NCBI RefSeq assembly: GCF_022179765.1
Contig: NZ_BPRE01000001.1
Span: forward strand, 124,001 to 188,000
Direction: 5' to 3'
From: Methylorubrum suomiense
Lineage (GTDB): Bacteria > Pseudomonadota > Alphaproteobacteria > Rhizobiales > Beijerinckiaceae
Length of the DNA: 64,000 nt
The notes under the pieces are model-generated. The model was not told the origin of the DNA. It saw only the letters and a program-made list of their open reading frames with translations, and ran no database searches. The position numbers and the translations under genes are program-made. Every line of letters begins with the position of its first letter. Positions within the stretch are counted from its first letter, which is position 1. Shown one piece after another: positions 10,308 through 18,563 of this stretch.

Positions 10308-11318
10308 ATGGGTCAGGCAACGGAGGGGGCGCAGGGCGTCGCCGTCATCGGCGGCGGGGCCTGGGGCACGGCGCTCGCCAACGCCGCCGCCACCGCCGGG
10401 CATCCCGTCACCCTGTGGATGCGCGACGGGGCGGCCGCCGCGCGGATGCAGGCGAGCCGCGTCAACGAGCGCTACCTGCCGGAGATCGGCCTGCATGAGC
10501 GGGTGCGGGCGACCGCCGATACGGGCACGCTCGTCGAGGCCGGCACCGTGCTCCTCGTCGTGCCGGCCCAGACACTGCGGGGCGTGCTCGGGGGATTGGC
10601 GCCCGTCCTCCGCCCCAACGCGCCCCTCGTGCTCTGCGCCAAGGGAATCGAGCGCGACAGCGACAGCTTCATGAGCGCGGTCGCCGCCGAAATGGTCGGG
10701 CCGGAGCGTCCGGTCGCGGTGCTCTCGGGCCCGAGCTTCGCCGTCGATGTGGCCCGTGGTCTTCCCACCGCCGTGACGCTGGCCTGCACCGACGGGCGCG
10801 AGGCGGCGCGCCTGTCCGGCCTGCTCTCGGGACCGGCCTTCCGGCTCTATCATACCGACGATGTCCGCGGCGTGGAGATCGGCGGCGCGGGCAAGAACGT
10901 GCTCGCCATCGCCTCCGGCATCGTCGCCGGCCGGGGGCTCGGCGAGAGCGCCCGCGCGGCGCTGATCGCCCGCGCCTTCGCCGAGCTGATGCGGTTCGCC
11001 CGCGCCTATGGGGGACGGGCCGAGACGCTGATGGGCCTGTCGGGACTGGGCGACCTCGTGCTGACCGCATCCTCGTCCCAATCGCGCAACTTCGCCTTCG
11101 GCGAGCGTCTCGGCCGGGGCGCGGGCCCGCAGGAGGCCGCCGGCGGAAAGCTCGCGGAAGGCGCCTTCACCGCCGCCGCGCTGGTCGGCCTCGCCCGCGC
11201 CCGCGAGGTCGAGATGCCGGTGGCCGAGGCGGTGGCGGCGGTGGTCGCGGGCGACCTCACGGTCGATGCCGCCATGAGCCGCCTGCTCTCGCGCCCCCTC
11301 AAGGGAGAGGTGGAATGA
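10308..11318 (+). CDS. gpsA: Glycerol-3-phosphate dehydrogenase [NAD(P)+]
   Basis: A 336-residue enzyme that makes sn-glycerol 3-phosphate from dihydroxyacetone phosphate for phospholipid synthesis. The N-terminal Rossmann motif is GGGAWGTALAN, the substrate domain contains LSGPSFAVDVARGLPTAV, and the catalytic lysine sits in GAGKNVLAIASGI. Length is normal. The ATG at 10308 follows a purine-rich GGCGGAGCGCGGG stretch. Its TGA overlaps the ATG of the next gene by four bases (ATGA), so the two are translationally coupled. Confidence 0.95.
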   Translation: MGQATEGAQGVAVIGGGAWGTALANAAATAGHPVTLWMRDGAAAARMQASRVNERYLPEIGLHERVRATADTGTLVEAGTVLLVVPAQTLRGVLGGLAPVLRPNAPLVLCAKGIERDSDSFMSAVAAEMVGPERPVAVLSGPSFAVDVARGLPTAVTLACTDGREAARLSGLLSGPAFRLYHTDDVRGVEIGGAGKNVLAIASGIVAGRGLGESARAALIARAFAELMRFARAYGGRAETLMGLSGLGDLVLTASSSQSRNFAFGERLGRGAGPQEAAGGKLAEGAFTAAALVGLARAREVEMPVAEAVAAVVAGDLTVDAAMSRLLSRPLKGEVE

Positions 11319-11770
11319 GCGGCCCGCTCCACGCCTTCCTCGCCGGCACCGGCCGCGACGGCGCGGGCCGCCGCCTCGCCGACGTGCTCGCCTTCGGCGA
11401 TGCCCGCATCGAGGGCGTGCACGACTTCATCCAATGGTGCTTTCCCCTGGCCGAGGCGAGTCGCGCGGTGCCCGGCGCCCCCGTGCTCACCCCCGCGGAT
11501 GCCGAGGCCATCCGGACCGATGCGGCGGCACGCGCGGGCCTGACGGCCGCCGCCGCCCGCATGGCGCGCTTCTACGAGGACACCGACGGCTGGCTGCGCC
11601 CCTACGACCACAATCACCTGCGCATCACCCGCATCCTCACCGCGCTGCGCGACCTCAGCGGCGACGAGGCGGCCCAGGCGTTTTTCGAAACGGTGATGCG
11701 GCGGGTGCGAGCGGCCGGTTCTCCGGTGAATGCGGACAGCCTCGCGTTCTGGCAGCGGGCACTCGGTTAG
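11315..11770 (+). CDS. Opioid growth factor receptor (OGFr)-domain protein
   Basis: A 151-residue protein resembling the conserved N-terminal region of vertebrate opioid growth factor receptor. The landmarks are HDFIQWCFPL (about residues 37-46) and DHNHLRITRILTALRDL (about 93-109), both hallmark segments of that domain, plus FYEDTDGWLRPY. No signal peptide or membrane segment is visible, so it should be cytoplasmic. Bacterial members have no established function that I know of. Its ATG overlaps the stop of gpsA, so it is made from the same message. Confidence 0.78.
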   Translation: MSGPLHAFLAGTGRDGAGRRLADVLAFGDARIEGVHDFIQWCFPLAEASRAVPGAPVLTPADAEAIRTDAAARAGLTAAAARMARFYEDTDGWLRPYDHNHLRITRILTALRDLSGDEAAQAFFETVMRRVRAAGSPVNADSLAFWQRALG

Positions 11771-11816
11771 ACATCGAGATCCCCATCCACCACCGTGATC
11801 CCGGGGCTGCTGCGCG

Positions 11817-11883
11817 GAACCCGGAATCCCGCCGTGATGCGCGGCGGTATGAGACGTCGCGGCCTATCGCGGATTCCGGGTTC
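11817..11883. repeat. Intergenic palindromic element (REP-like)
   Basis: An exact 13-bp inverted repeat, GAACCCGGAATCC (11817-11829) and GGATTCCGGGTTC (11871-11883), encloses an inner hairpin with CCGCCG/CGGCGG arms. It sits in the non-coding gap between the OGFr-domain gene and the EVE gene. No poly-T tract follows. It resembles dispersed palindromic units of alphaproteobacteria, but no second copy was seen in this window. Confidence 0.6.
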
Positions 11884-12009
11884 GCCTTCGGCGGCCCGGA
11901 ATGACGGCCTCAAACATTCGGGACCTCTGCGGTCGCCACCGCCCTCCCGCTTCAAGCGCGGCCGCAATTCCCGTAAGCGGGGGCGTCGTCCACGGAGCCG
12001 CCTTCCCCC

Positions 12010-12429
12010 ATGGCCTATTGGCTGTTCAAGTCAGAACCCTCGACCTGGTCCTGGGAGCAGCAAGTCTCGGCGGGCGAGGCCGGAACGTTCTGGAACGGCG
12101 TGCGCAACCATCTCGCCAAGAAGCAGATGCAGGCGATGCAGGTGGGCGAACGCGGCTTCTTCTACCACTCGAACGAAGGCAAGGCGGTCGTCGGGATCGT
12201 CGAGGTCATCAAGCCCTATTACCCGGACCACACCGACGAATCCGGTCGCTTCGGCATGGTCGATCTGCGGGCGGTGGCGCCGATGCCGCGTCCCGTGCCC
12301 CTCGATGCGATCAAGGCGGAGGAGGCGCTGAAGGCGATGATGCTCGTCGTCAATTCCCGTCTCTCGGTCCAGCCCGTCACCGAAGCCGAGTGGACCAAGA
12401 TCTGCGCCATGGGCGGTTACGCGGGCTGA
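12010..12429 (+). CDS. EVE-domain protein (Thy28-like)
   Basis: A 139-residue single-domain protein. The start MAYWLFKSEPSTWSWE and the core FWNGVRNHLAKKQM...GFFYHSNE are characteristic of EVE domains, a PUA-related fold that binds modified bases in DNA or RNA. It is a stand-alone family member of normal length, cytoplasmic and without catalytic motifs. It lies just downstream of a palindromic gap, and its end is 13 bp from the convergent acyltransferase gene. The ligand is unknown. Confidence 0.9.
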   Translation: MAYWLFKSEPSTWSWEQQVSAGEAGTFWNGVRNHLAKKQMQAMQVGERGFFYHSNEGKAVVGIVEVIKPYYPDHTDESGRFGMVDLRAVAPMPRPVPLDAIKAEEALKAMMLVVNSRLSVQPVTEAEWTKICAMGGYAG

Positions 12430-12442
12430 TCGCGCCCGCCAC

Positions 12443-13633
12443 TCACGCGGAGCGCCTGCGCCGCAGGGCCACCATCTGGGCAGCGCCCTCTTGGGCGGAT
12501 GCGAGCGCCAACCGCATCCTCCGGCGCAGCGGCGGCTCGACATGCTCGGACACGAGCAGCGCGATCAGGATCGCGGCGGTGACACCCGCGGCGAGGCAGA
12601 CCGGAGCGGAGAGACCGAGCCCGGCCATGAGCCGCATCGTCAGCACGCCGACGACGGTATGGAGCAGGTAGAGCGGATAGGTGGCCAGACCGAGCCGGCG
12701 CAGCCGCGGGGCGAGGCCGGGAAACCGCGCGATCAACGGAGCGTTCACGGCCCCCGACACTTGGCAGAGGATCAGAGACCCCAGGAAGATCGCCGTGGCG
12801 GCGCCAACCGACGGACTCACACCGAGAAGCGTCGCCACCGTGAACGCGTCGTAACGGATCTGCAGCAGCGCTCCGAGGAGACAGGCGGTGAGTCCGACGA
12901 GGCGCGGGATGGTCCAGCCTTGGCGCATCCCGCACCACATCAGGACGCCGATGGCGAAATCGCATCCGTGGGTGATGAGCGTGAGCTTGGCGATGCGGGT
13001 GCTGATGAGACGGTCGAGGCCGGGCCAGAGCGGGCTCGCGGCCAGGCACCATGCGGCGGCGCTGACGAGACCGACGGCCAGGATCACCCGCTCGATCTGG
13101 TCGCGGCGGCCGAGCATCAGCAGCGCCGCGACGAGTCCGTAGAAGGCGACCTCGATGCCGAGGGTCCAGTACACGCCGTCGATCCAGCGGGGCACGGGAA
13201 ACAGCACAAGGGTGCGCAGGTAGCGCTCGATCAGCACCATCGGGGCATCCGGCGCGAAGGCCAGAGCCAGCATGAAAGTGACGGTGGCGCAGATCCAGAT
13301 GCCCGGCATCAGCCGGAGAAACCGGTTGAGGAGGAAGGCGGAGGCGCCGGCCCGTGAGGCCGAATAGGCGATGACGGTGCCGGAGATGACGAAGAAGATC
13401 GGCACGCCGATCCATCCGATCGCGCTCACCGGCAGGAGCCAGGGATAGGCCATCGGCCGGCCGAGGAGTTCGGCCGCCTCGCTCGAGGGGACGAGCCAGG
13501 CGGTGCAGGCGAGGTGGAACGCCATGACGAGGCCCGCCGCGGCGAATCTCAGCAGATCGAGCCCCATCAAGGGTTCGGCCGAGCCTTCGGATGCGCGGCC
13601 AGCGGGCAGGGTGGCGGAGAGCGGCATGACCAT
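12443..13633 (-). CDS. Acyltransferase family 3 membrane protein (OafA/YrhL-like)
   Basis: A 396-residue integral membrane O-acyltransferase with about ten hydrophobic segments. The family signature is visible: LRFAAAGLVMAFHLACTAWL near the start with the catalytic-type His, then FFVISGTVIAYSASR and FLLNRFLRLMPGIW. Members acetylate surface sugars or other exported molecules. The start at 13633 has GGAGG five bases upstream; an ATG two codons later is an alternative, and a longer frame to 13726 adds Arg-rich residues unlikely to be translated. The neighbours give no clue to the substrate. Confidence 0.88.
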   Translation of the reverse strand: MVMPLSATLPAGRASEGSAEPLMGLDLLRFAAAGLVMAFHLACTAWLVPSSEAAELLGRPMAYPWLLPVSAIGWIGVPIFFVISGTVIAYSASRAGASAFLLNRFLRLMPGIWICATVTFMLALAFAPDAPMVLIERYLRTLVLFPVPRWIDGVYWTLGIEVAFYGLVAALLMLGRRDQIERVILAVGLVSAAAWCLAASPLWPGLDRLISTRIAKLTLITHGCDFAIGVLMWCGMRQGWTIPRLVGLTACLLGALLQIRYDAFTVATLLGVSPSVGAATAIFLGSLILCQVSGAVNAPLIARFPGLAPRLRRLGLATYPLYLLHTVVGVLTMRLMAGLGLSAPVCLAAGVTAAILIALLVSEHVEPPLRRRMRLALASAQEGAAQMVALRRRRSA

Positions 13634-14025
13634 TCGGGCCTCCGGTCGAGGCACCGCCGCTCTATGCAGACGAGATAGCCGTCGAACGTCGACGAACACA
13701 TGTCGCCGACAATAAATCTCCAGCAATCTGAGAATACTACTGAAACCGTGAAGTGCAAGATAAGTGGATTGACCTTCTCAAAAAATGACCGATGCGGAAT
13801 ACCTAGCGCGCATACGCAATGAACGATGAAAAAGGCTCGACATCCGACTCATCGATCTTTCGCCGATAGCCTCCGCGCGGCAGAGCGAGGGGGCTCCTCC
13901 CGCCTTGTCCCGAGGAGCCAGGGCTGGCCAGCCGCGTCGCGTCTCACGCGAACGTGACGCTCAACCGCTTGTCGTCGCGCCCGCGCGCGCTTGCTTTGCC
14001 GTCCAACGACCCACGGACGGATACG
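13634..14025. other. Intergenic region between divergent genes
   Basis: About 390 bp between the acyltransferase and the ParB-like gene. The part from about 13700 to 13850 is clearly richer in A and T than its surroundings and probably holds promoters for both genes. I see no RNA gene, repeat or credible small open reading frame in it. Confidence 0.5.
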
Positions 14026-14643
14026 ATGGCGCCGCGCGAACCCCTGCTCAAACCCGTTCCGATCTCGGAACTGCGACCGACCCAGATGACGGTCGGGTAC
14101 CGCGAGGTCGAGGAGAAGCGCCGACGCTGGCGTGACCACGACGCAGACAAGAAGGCGGCCTTCCTCGGCTCGCACATGATTCCCGTGCTGCTCGGGCCGA
14201 AGAAGCACCACTACGTGATCGACCATCACCACCTCGCCCGGGCCTTGCAGGCGGAGGGCGTGGAGAGCGTGCTGGTGACGGTGGTGGCCGACCTGCACAA
14301 GCTGAGCAAGGACGCGTTCTGGACCGTGGCGGACCACAAATCCTGGGTCCACCCCTACGACGACAAGGGTGTGCGGGCCGACTTCTCCGACATTCCCAAG
14401 ACGATCGCGGATCTCGCCGACGATCCGTATCGCAGTCTCGCGGGCGAGCTGCGCCGGGCCGGGGGCTTCGCCAAGGACACGACGCCGTTCAGCGAGTTCC
14501 TCTGGGCCGATTTCCTGCGCCGCAAGGTGAAGCCCAAAGCCATCGCCGACGATTTCACGGCGGCGTTGGAGCGGGCGATGCGCTACGCGAAATCACCGGA
14601 AGCCGGCTACCTGCCCGGCTGGTGCGGGCCGGTCGAGGGCTGA
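14026..14643 (+). CDS. ParB-like nuclease-fold protein (ParBc_2 type)
   Basis: A 205-residue protein of the family sometimes called putative ParB-like nuclease (Pfam ParBc_2). An N-terminal segment with VPISELRPTQMTVGYREV is followed by a histidine-rich core (YVIDHHHLARAL), both typical of the fold. It is not the chromosome-partitioning ParB: it lacks the long HTH region and no parA is adjacent. Function is unknown. The start MAPREPLL at 14026 is chosen; a longer frame from 13954 adds basic residues without family similarity. Its last 37 bases overlap the convergent dsbB gene. Confidence 0.8.
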   Translation: MAPREPLLKPVPISELRPTQMTVGYREVEEKRRRWRDHDADKKAAFLGSHMIPVLLGPKKHHYVIDHHHLARALQAEGVESVLVTVVADLHKLSKDAFWTVADHKSWVHPYDDKGVRADFSDIPKTIADLADDPYRSLAGELRRAGGFAKDTTPFSEFLWADFLRRKVKPKAIADDFTAALERAMRYAKSPEAGYLPGWCGPVEG

Positions 14644-15113
14644 GCGAGACCGAGGGCGGCCGCCGCTGCCGCGAGGCCGAGCGCGGCGGCGATGAGCGCG
14701 TTCCAGCCCGCGAGCGAGAGACCGAGGAAGCGCCACGCGGCGGTGGAGCAATCGACCGGCCGCACGCTTTCGAGGCTCTTGAGGAAGTCGCCGACCGCCT
14801 CGGGCGCTGCCCCCGAGCCACCGCCGCAATCGGTCGGGCCGGGCCAGAACCCCCATTCGGCACCCGCATGGTAGACGCCGAGCCCCGCCCCGTAGAGCAG
14901 CACCAGGGCCACGAGCCCGAGCAGGGCACGGGCCGGCCGGGGCGGCAGGAAAGCGGCCACCAGCGCCAGCGGCGCTGCGAGGTAGTAGGGAATCCGCTCG
15001 GTCAGGCAGAGCTTGCACGGCACGTAGCCGAAGCCGTGCTCGAACACGAGCGCGGCGCCGACCGTCAGAGCCGCCGCGAGGGCGAGCGCCAGCGCGACCG
15101 GGCGCAGTCTCAC
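14607..15113 (-). CDS. dsbB: Disulfide bond formation protein B
   Basis: A 168-residue inner-membrane protein with four hydrophobic segments. The first periplasmic redox pair is C33-x-x-C36 (CKLC), and a second pair, C96 and C122, lies in the second loop; DsbB reoxidises DsbA with these and passes electrons to quinone. The N-terminal arrangement PCKLCLTERIPYY is typical. It starts with a GTG that overlaps the stop of the upstream YqaA-type gene (GTGA), so the two form an operon. The C-terminus overlaps the convergent ParB-like gene. Confidence 0.88.
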   Translation of the reverse strand: MRLRPVALALALAAALTVGAALVFEHGFGYVPCKLCLTERIPYYLAAPLALVAAFLPPRPARALLGLVALVLLYGAGLGVYHAGAEWGFWPGPTDCGGGSGAAPEAVGDFLKSLESVRPVDCSTAAWRFLGLSLAGWNALIAAALGLAAAAAALGLAQPSTGPHQPGR

Positions 15114-15691
15114 AGCAGCACCTTGAAGGCGACGAAGCCCAGGATGATCACCACGGCGAACAGGCCGGCCACCACGTTGAGGTGCCGGTCGAGCACCGCG
15201 CGGATGCCGACGCCGTAGCGCCCGAGCAGGCCGGCCAGCAGGAAGAACCGCGCCCCGCGGGTGATCACCGACAGGACGGTGAACCAGAACAGCGAGTAAT
15301 GGGCGAAGCCCGAGGTGATGGTGACGAGCTTGTAGGGGATCGGCGTGAGCCCCTTCAGCAGGATCACCCAATGTCCGTAGGTGGCGTAGGATTGCTGGAA
15401 CGTCTCGGCCTTGTCGGCGAGCCCGTAGATCTTGAACAGCCACGCCCCGACCGAATCGAACAGCAGCGCGCCGATGGCGTAGCCGAACAATCCGCCGAGC
15501 ACGGAGGCCACGGTCGCGATGGTGGCGTAGAACCAGACCCGGTCGGGCCGGCTCACCGCCATCGGCACCAGCATGGCGTCGGGCGGCACGGGGAAAAACG
15601 AACTCTCGGCAAAGGACACCGCCCCGAGCGCCCAGGGCGCCGAGGGCTTGGCCGCGAGCGCGAGTATCCACTCGTAGAGACGGCGGATCAT
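15110..15691 (-). CDS. YqaA/DedA-family membrane protein
   Basis: A 193-residue inner-membrane protein of the SNARE-associated/VTT superfamily, YqaA branch. It has the motif FAESSFFPVPPDAML near residues 26-40, the re-entrant segment LLKGLTPIPYKLVTITSG, and several membrane helices. Relatives are implicated in membrane homeostasis and lipid scrambling. It is co-transcribed with dsbB through a four-base stop/start overlap, an arrangement that suggests a shared envelope role. Confidence 0.87.
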   Translation of the reverse strand: MIRRLYEWILALAAKPSAPWALGAVSFAESSFFPVPPDAMLVPMAVSRPDRVWFYATIATVASVLGGLFGYAIGALLFDSVGAWLFKIYGLADKAETFQQSYATYGHWVILLKGLTPIPYKLVTITSGFAHYSLFWFTVLSVITRGARFFLLAGLLGRYGVGIRAVLDRHLNVVAGLFAVVIILGFVAFKVLL

Positions 15692-15823
15692 GGTTCCTCA
15701 TCCGGTGAAGGGAAGCGCCGCCCTTTCAGCACAGAAGGCGGTCAGATGCGAGGGCATGAGGCCCCATGTGAAAATTCGGTCTGGCCCTGAGGCCCCAGCC
15801 TGTGCCATGAGGCGTACCGCGTC

Positions 15824-15908
15824 GCGGGTATGGCGGAATTGGTAGACGCGGGCGACTCAAAATCGCCAGCCGAAAGGCGTGGGGGTTCGATTCCCTCTAC
15901 CCGCACCA
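15824..15908 (+). tRNA. tRNA-Leu (CAA)
   Basis: A class II tRNA with acceptor arm GCGGGTA paired to TACCCGC. The anticodon loop CTCAAAA gives anticodon CAA, followed by a variable arm with a GAAA-containing loop and the T-loop GTTCGATTC. Discriminator A and the 3' CCA (15906-15908) are encoded. The length of 85 nt fits tRNA-Leu. Confidence 0.95.
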
Positions 15909-15938
15909 TTCGCGCTTCCACCGATCACCGAAGCAGAA

Positions 15939-16655
15939 TCACGACACCGGCGGAGCGCTGGCGTCGTCCCTCAGGAATCGCCGGATCCAGCCGGCCACCC
16001 TGTCGTTGTCCGGGCATCCCTCGAGCGAGGTGAGCGCCGTCTGGACGAGGCCGGAGGATTGCTCGCCCGCGCGATGACCGTCGGTGAGGGCGCGGGCGTA
16101 GTCCGGGCGGAACTCCGGATGGCACTGGAACGAGAGGGCGGGCCGGTCGGTGTAGGCCAGCACGCCGTAGGGCGTGAAGGCGCTGCCCGCCAACACCCGC
16201 GCGCCGGGGGGCAGGTCCACGACCTGATCCTGATGGCTCACCGGGATGGCGATGGTCTGCGCGTCGTCCATGAAGGGTGCGCGCTCGATCACCGTATAGG
16301 CGTGCAGCCCGAGGCCCCAGCCGCGCTCCGACCGCTCCACCTGGCCGCCGAAGGCCTGCGCCAGGGCCTGATGGCCGAAACACAGGCCGACCAGCTTGGT
16401 CTTGCGGTCGAGGTCGCGCAGGAAGGCCAGCAGGTCGACCACCCAGGGAATCGGCTCATAGACCGAGGCCGGTGAACCGGTGACGACATAGGCCTCGAAG
16501 ACGTCCGGCGCCGCGGGCCAGCGGCCCGCGGTCACGTCGAAGCATTCGTAACGATGCCCGTCGCCGATCAGGGCCTCGACCATCGCGCCGTAGGACGGAA
16601 AGCGCCCGCCGAGGCGCTCCGGCGGATGGCCGGTTTCGAGGATGCCGATCTGCAT
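15939..16655 (-). CDS. Class I glutamine amidotransferase-like protein
   Basis: A 238-residue GATase1-type protein. The nucleophile elbow GLCFGHQ carries Cys92, and FQCHPEF supplies the His-Glu pair, so the catalytic triad is intact. It stands alone rather than being fused to a synthetase domain, like the GMP-synthase-like amidotransferases of unknown partner. It lies 9 bp downstream of the ethanolamine-type permease gene on the same strand, so they may form an operon for an amine or glutamyl-amine compound; that is inference. Confidence 0.88.
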   Translation of the reverse strand: MQIGILETGHPPERLGGRFPSYGAMVEALIGDGHRYECFDVTAGRWPAAPDVFEAYVVTGSPASVYEPIPWVVDLLAFLRDLDRKTKLVGLCFGHQALAQAFGGQVERSERGWGLGLHAYTVIERAPFMDDAQTIAIPVSHQDQVVDLPPGARVLAGSAFTPYGVLAYTDRPALSFQCHPEFRPDYARALTDGHRAGEQSSGLVQTALTSLEGCPDNDRVAGWIRRFLRDDASAPPVS

Positions 16656-16664
16656 GGGCGGGGT

Positions 16665-18041
16665 TTAGATCGCCGGGTCGAAGGTCGAAACCGGGCCCAC
16701 CGCCGCAGGCTTGCCGACGATCCGCGCCAGCACGACCGCGACGACCATGATGGCGGCGAAGATCGCGAAGATCAGCGGATTGTAGACGATCAGCGCCACG
16801 AGGCAGATGCCCGCCATGACCAGCGCGAAGCCGGGCGCGACGGGATAGAGCGGCGCCCGGTAGGGTCGGGCCAGGCCGGGCTCGCTGCGGCGCAACCGGA
16901 ACAGGGCGAGCATGCTCACGACATACATGGTCAGCGCCCCGAACACCGCCATGGTGACGATGCTGGCGGTGAGCGACTGCCCGGCGACGCTGACGAGGCT
17001 GTCGCTGTAGATCGCCGCGATCCCGACGACACCGCCCGCGAGCGTGGCGCGGTGCGGGGTGCGGAAGCGCGGATGCACCTGGGCGAAGACGCCGGGCAGG
17101 AAGCCCGCGCGGGCGAGCGCGAAGATCTGGCGGGCATAGCCCATGATGATGCCGTGGAACGAGGCGACGAGCCCGAACAGGCCGAGCCAGACCAGCATGT
17201 GCAGCCAGCCGCTCGATTCGCCGACCACCCGCTTCATCGCCTGCGGCAGCGGATCGTTGAGATCGGAGAGCGACTTCCAGTCGCCGGTCGCGCCGGCAAA
17301 CAGCATCACGCCGAAGGCGAGTGCGGTCAGGGTCAGCACGCCGGAGATGTAGGCGATGGGGATCGTGCGCTTGGGATCCTTCGCCTCCTCCGCCGCCATG
17401 GCGACCCCCTCGATGGCGAGGAAGAACCAGATCGCGAAGGGAATCGCGGCGAAGATGCCGCCGAGCGCGCCCAGGCTGAAGCTGTCCTGCCCGGCCCAGC
17501 CGCCGACGATGAAGTTCGACACGCTGAAGGCCGGGGCGACGACACCCATGAAGACGAGGAGTTCGGCCACTGCCAGCACGGTGACGACGAGTTCGAAGGT
17601 GGCGGCGATGTGCACCCCGACGATATTGAGCCCCATGAACACGAGATAGGCGCCGAGCGCGGCGTGCTTCGGGTCGAGCCCCGGAAACTGGACGTTGAGA
17701 TAGGCACCGATGGCCAGGGCGATGGCGGGCGGCGCGAAGACGAACTCGATCAGCGTGGCGTAGCCGGCGATCGCCGCGCCGGTCGGCCCGAAGGCGCGCA
17801 GCGCGTAGGCGAAGGGCCCGCCCGCCTGCGGGATCGCGGTGGTCAATTCGGTGAAGCTGAAGATGAAGGCTACGTACATCGCGGCCACCGCGACCGTCGT
17901 GACGAGGAAGCCGAGCGTGCCGGCCTGCGCCCAGCCGTAGCTCCACCCGAAATATTCGCCGGAAATGACGAGGCCGACGGCGATGCCCCAGAGGTGGAAG
18001 GCGTTGAGGCTCTTGTCGAGCGCGGTCGAGGGCGTCGTCAT
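16665..18041 (-). CDS. eat: Ethanolamine permease-type APC transporter
   Basis: A 458-residue transporter with about twelve membrane segments of the amino acid-polyamine-organocation family. The start ALDKSLNAFHLWGIAVGLVI, the segment ISGEYFGWSYGW and AIPFAIWFFLAIEGVAMAAEE match ethanolamine permeases. It would import ethanolamine or a related amine with protons. The ATG at 18041 is used; an upstream ATG at 18119 would add 26 non-conserved residues. The downstream amidotransferase follows after 9 bp. No ethanolamine ammonia-lyase gene is in view. Confidence 0.82.
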   Translation of the reverse strand: MTTPSTALDKSLNAFHLWGIAVGLVISGEYFGWSYGWAQAGTLGFLVTTVAVAAMYVAFIFSFTELTTAIPQAGGPFAYALRAFGPTGAAIAGYATLIEFVFAPPAIALAIGAYLNVQFPGLDPKHAALGAYLVFMGLNIVGVHIAATFELVVTVLAVAELLVFMGVVAPAFSVSNFIVGGWAGQDSFSLGALGGIFAAIPFAIWFFLAIEGVAMAAEEAKDPKRTIPIAYISGVLTLTALAFGVMLFAGATGDWKSLSDLNDPLPQAMKRVVGESSGWLHMLVWLGLFGLVASFHGIIMGYARQIFALARAGFLPGVFAQVHPRFRTPHRATLAGGVVGIAAIYSDSLVSVAGQSLTASIVTMAVFGALTMYVVSMLALFRLRRSEPGLARPYRAPLYPVAPGFALVMAGICLVALIVYNPLIFAIFAAIMVVAVVLARIVGKPAAVGPVSTFDPAI

Positions 18042-18173
18042 CGTGCGTTCCCGGCATCCGACCCGGTCAGGGGGCCTGGCGGGAACACCCAAGCAAGAGC
18101 GTTGCCTGATGCTCGGCACGGCAGGACGGGACCGCCGCCGGGGCGCTCCCGTCTCCGGTTCTCGCGAAGCGGC

Positions 18174-18461
18174 TCAGTAGCCGTAGCTGCGCTGCGGATA
18201 GCCCTGCGGGGCGCCGTAGCCCGCGCCGCGCGGCTGGACGCGGGACCCGTAGTCGATCTCACGCTGGCGCCGCGCCTGCCGGTTCGCCAGGGCGCGTCCG
18301 GCCAGGCACCCCGCGACCGCACCGACCACGCCCCGCTCGGCGAGGTAATGCCCGGCCACGCCGCCGATGATGGCGCCCTTGATGCAGCCCTTCGCATCCG
18401 CCGTTCCGACGCTCATCAAAGTCACGACCGTCATGGCCGATGCCGTCGCGATGATCCGCAT
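18174..18461 (-). CDS. Small exported glycine-zipper-like protein
   Basis: A 95-residue hypothetical protein. Residues 1-23 form a signal peptide ending in ADA, followed by a Gly/Ala-rich helix pair (GCIKGAIIGGVAGHYLAERG, then a second one with AVAGCLAGRA) typical of glycine-zipper membrane-associated proteins. The tail is rich in Gly, Tyr, Pro and Arg. AGGAG seven bases before the ATG supports the start. It stands between the permease and the quinoprotein operon with its own gaps on both sides, so it is probably separately transcribed. Function is unknown. Confidence 0.72.
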   Translation of the reverse strand: MRIIATASAMTVVTLMSVGTADAKGCIKGAIIGGVAGHYLAERGVVGAVAGCLAGRALANRQARRQREIDYGSRVQPRGAGYGAPQGYPQRSYGY

Positions 18462-18563
18462 GTCGCTGCTCCTGTCGTCCCCGCAGGGGGTGTGGCCGGA
18501 ACAACGATGTCGGGGTGGCCGCGTTCCGTGGGTCGCCCCGCCTCCGGCCTATGGTCGGGCCGA

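Noticed and set aside
14026..14643. Chromosome-partitioning ParB
   Set aside because: It is short, lacks the ParB helix-turn-helix and dimer domains, and has no parA neighbour.
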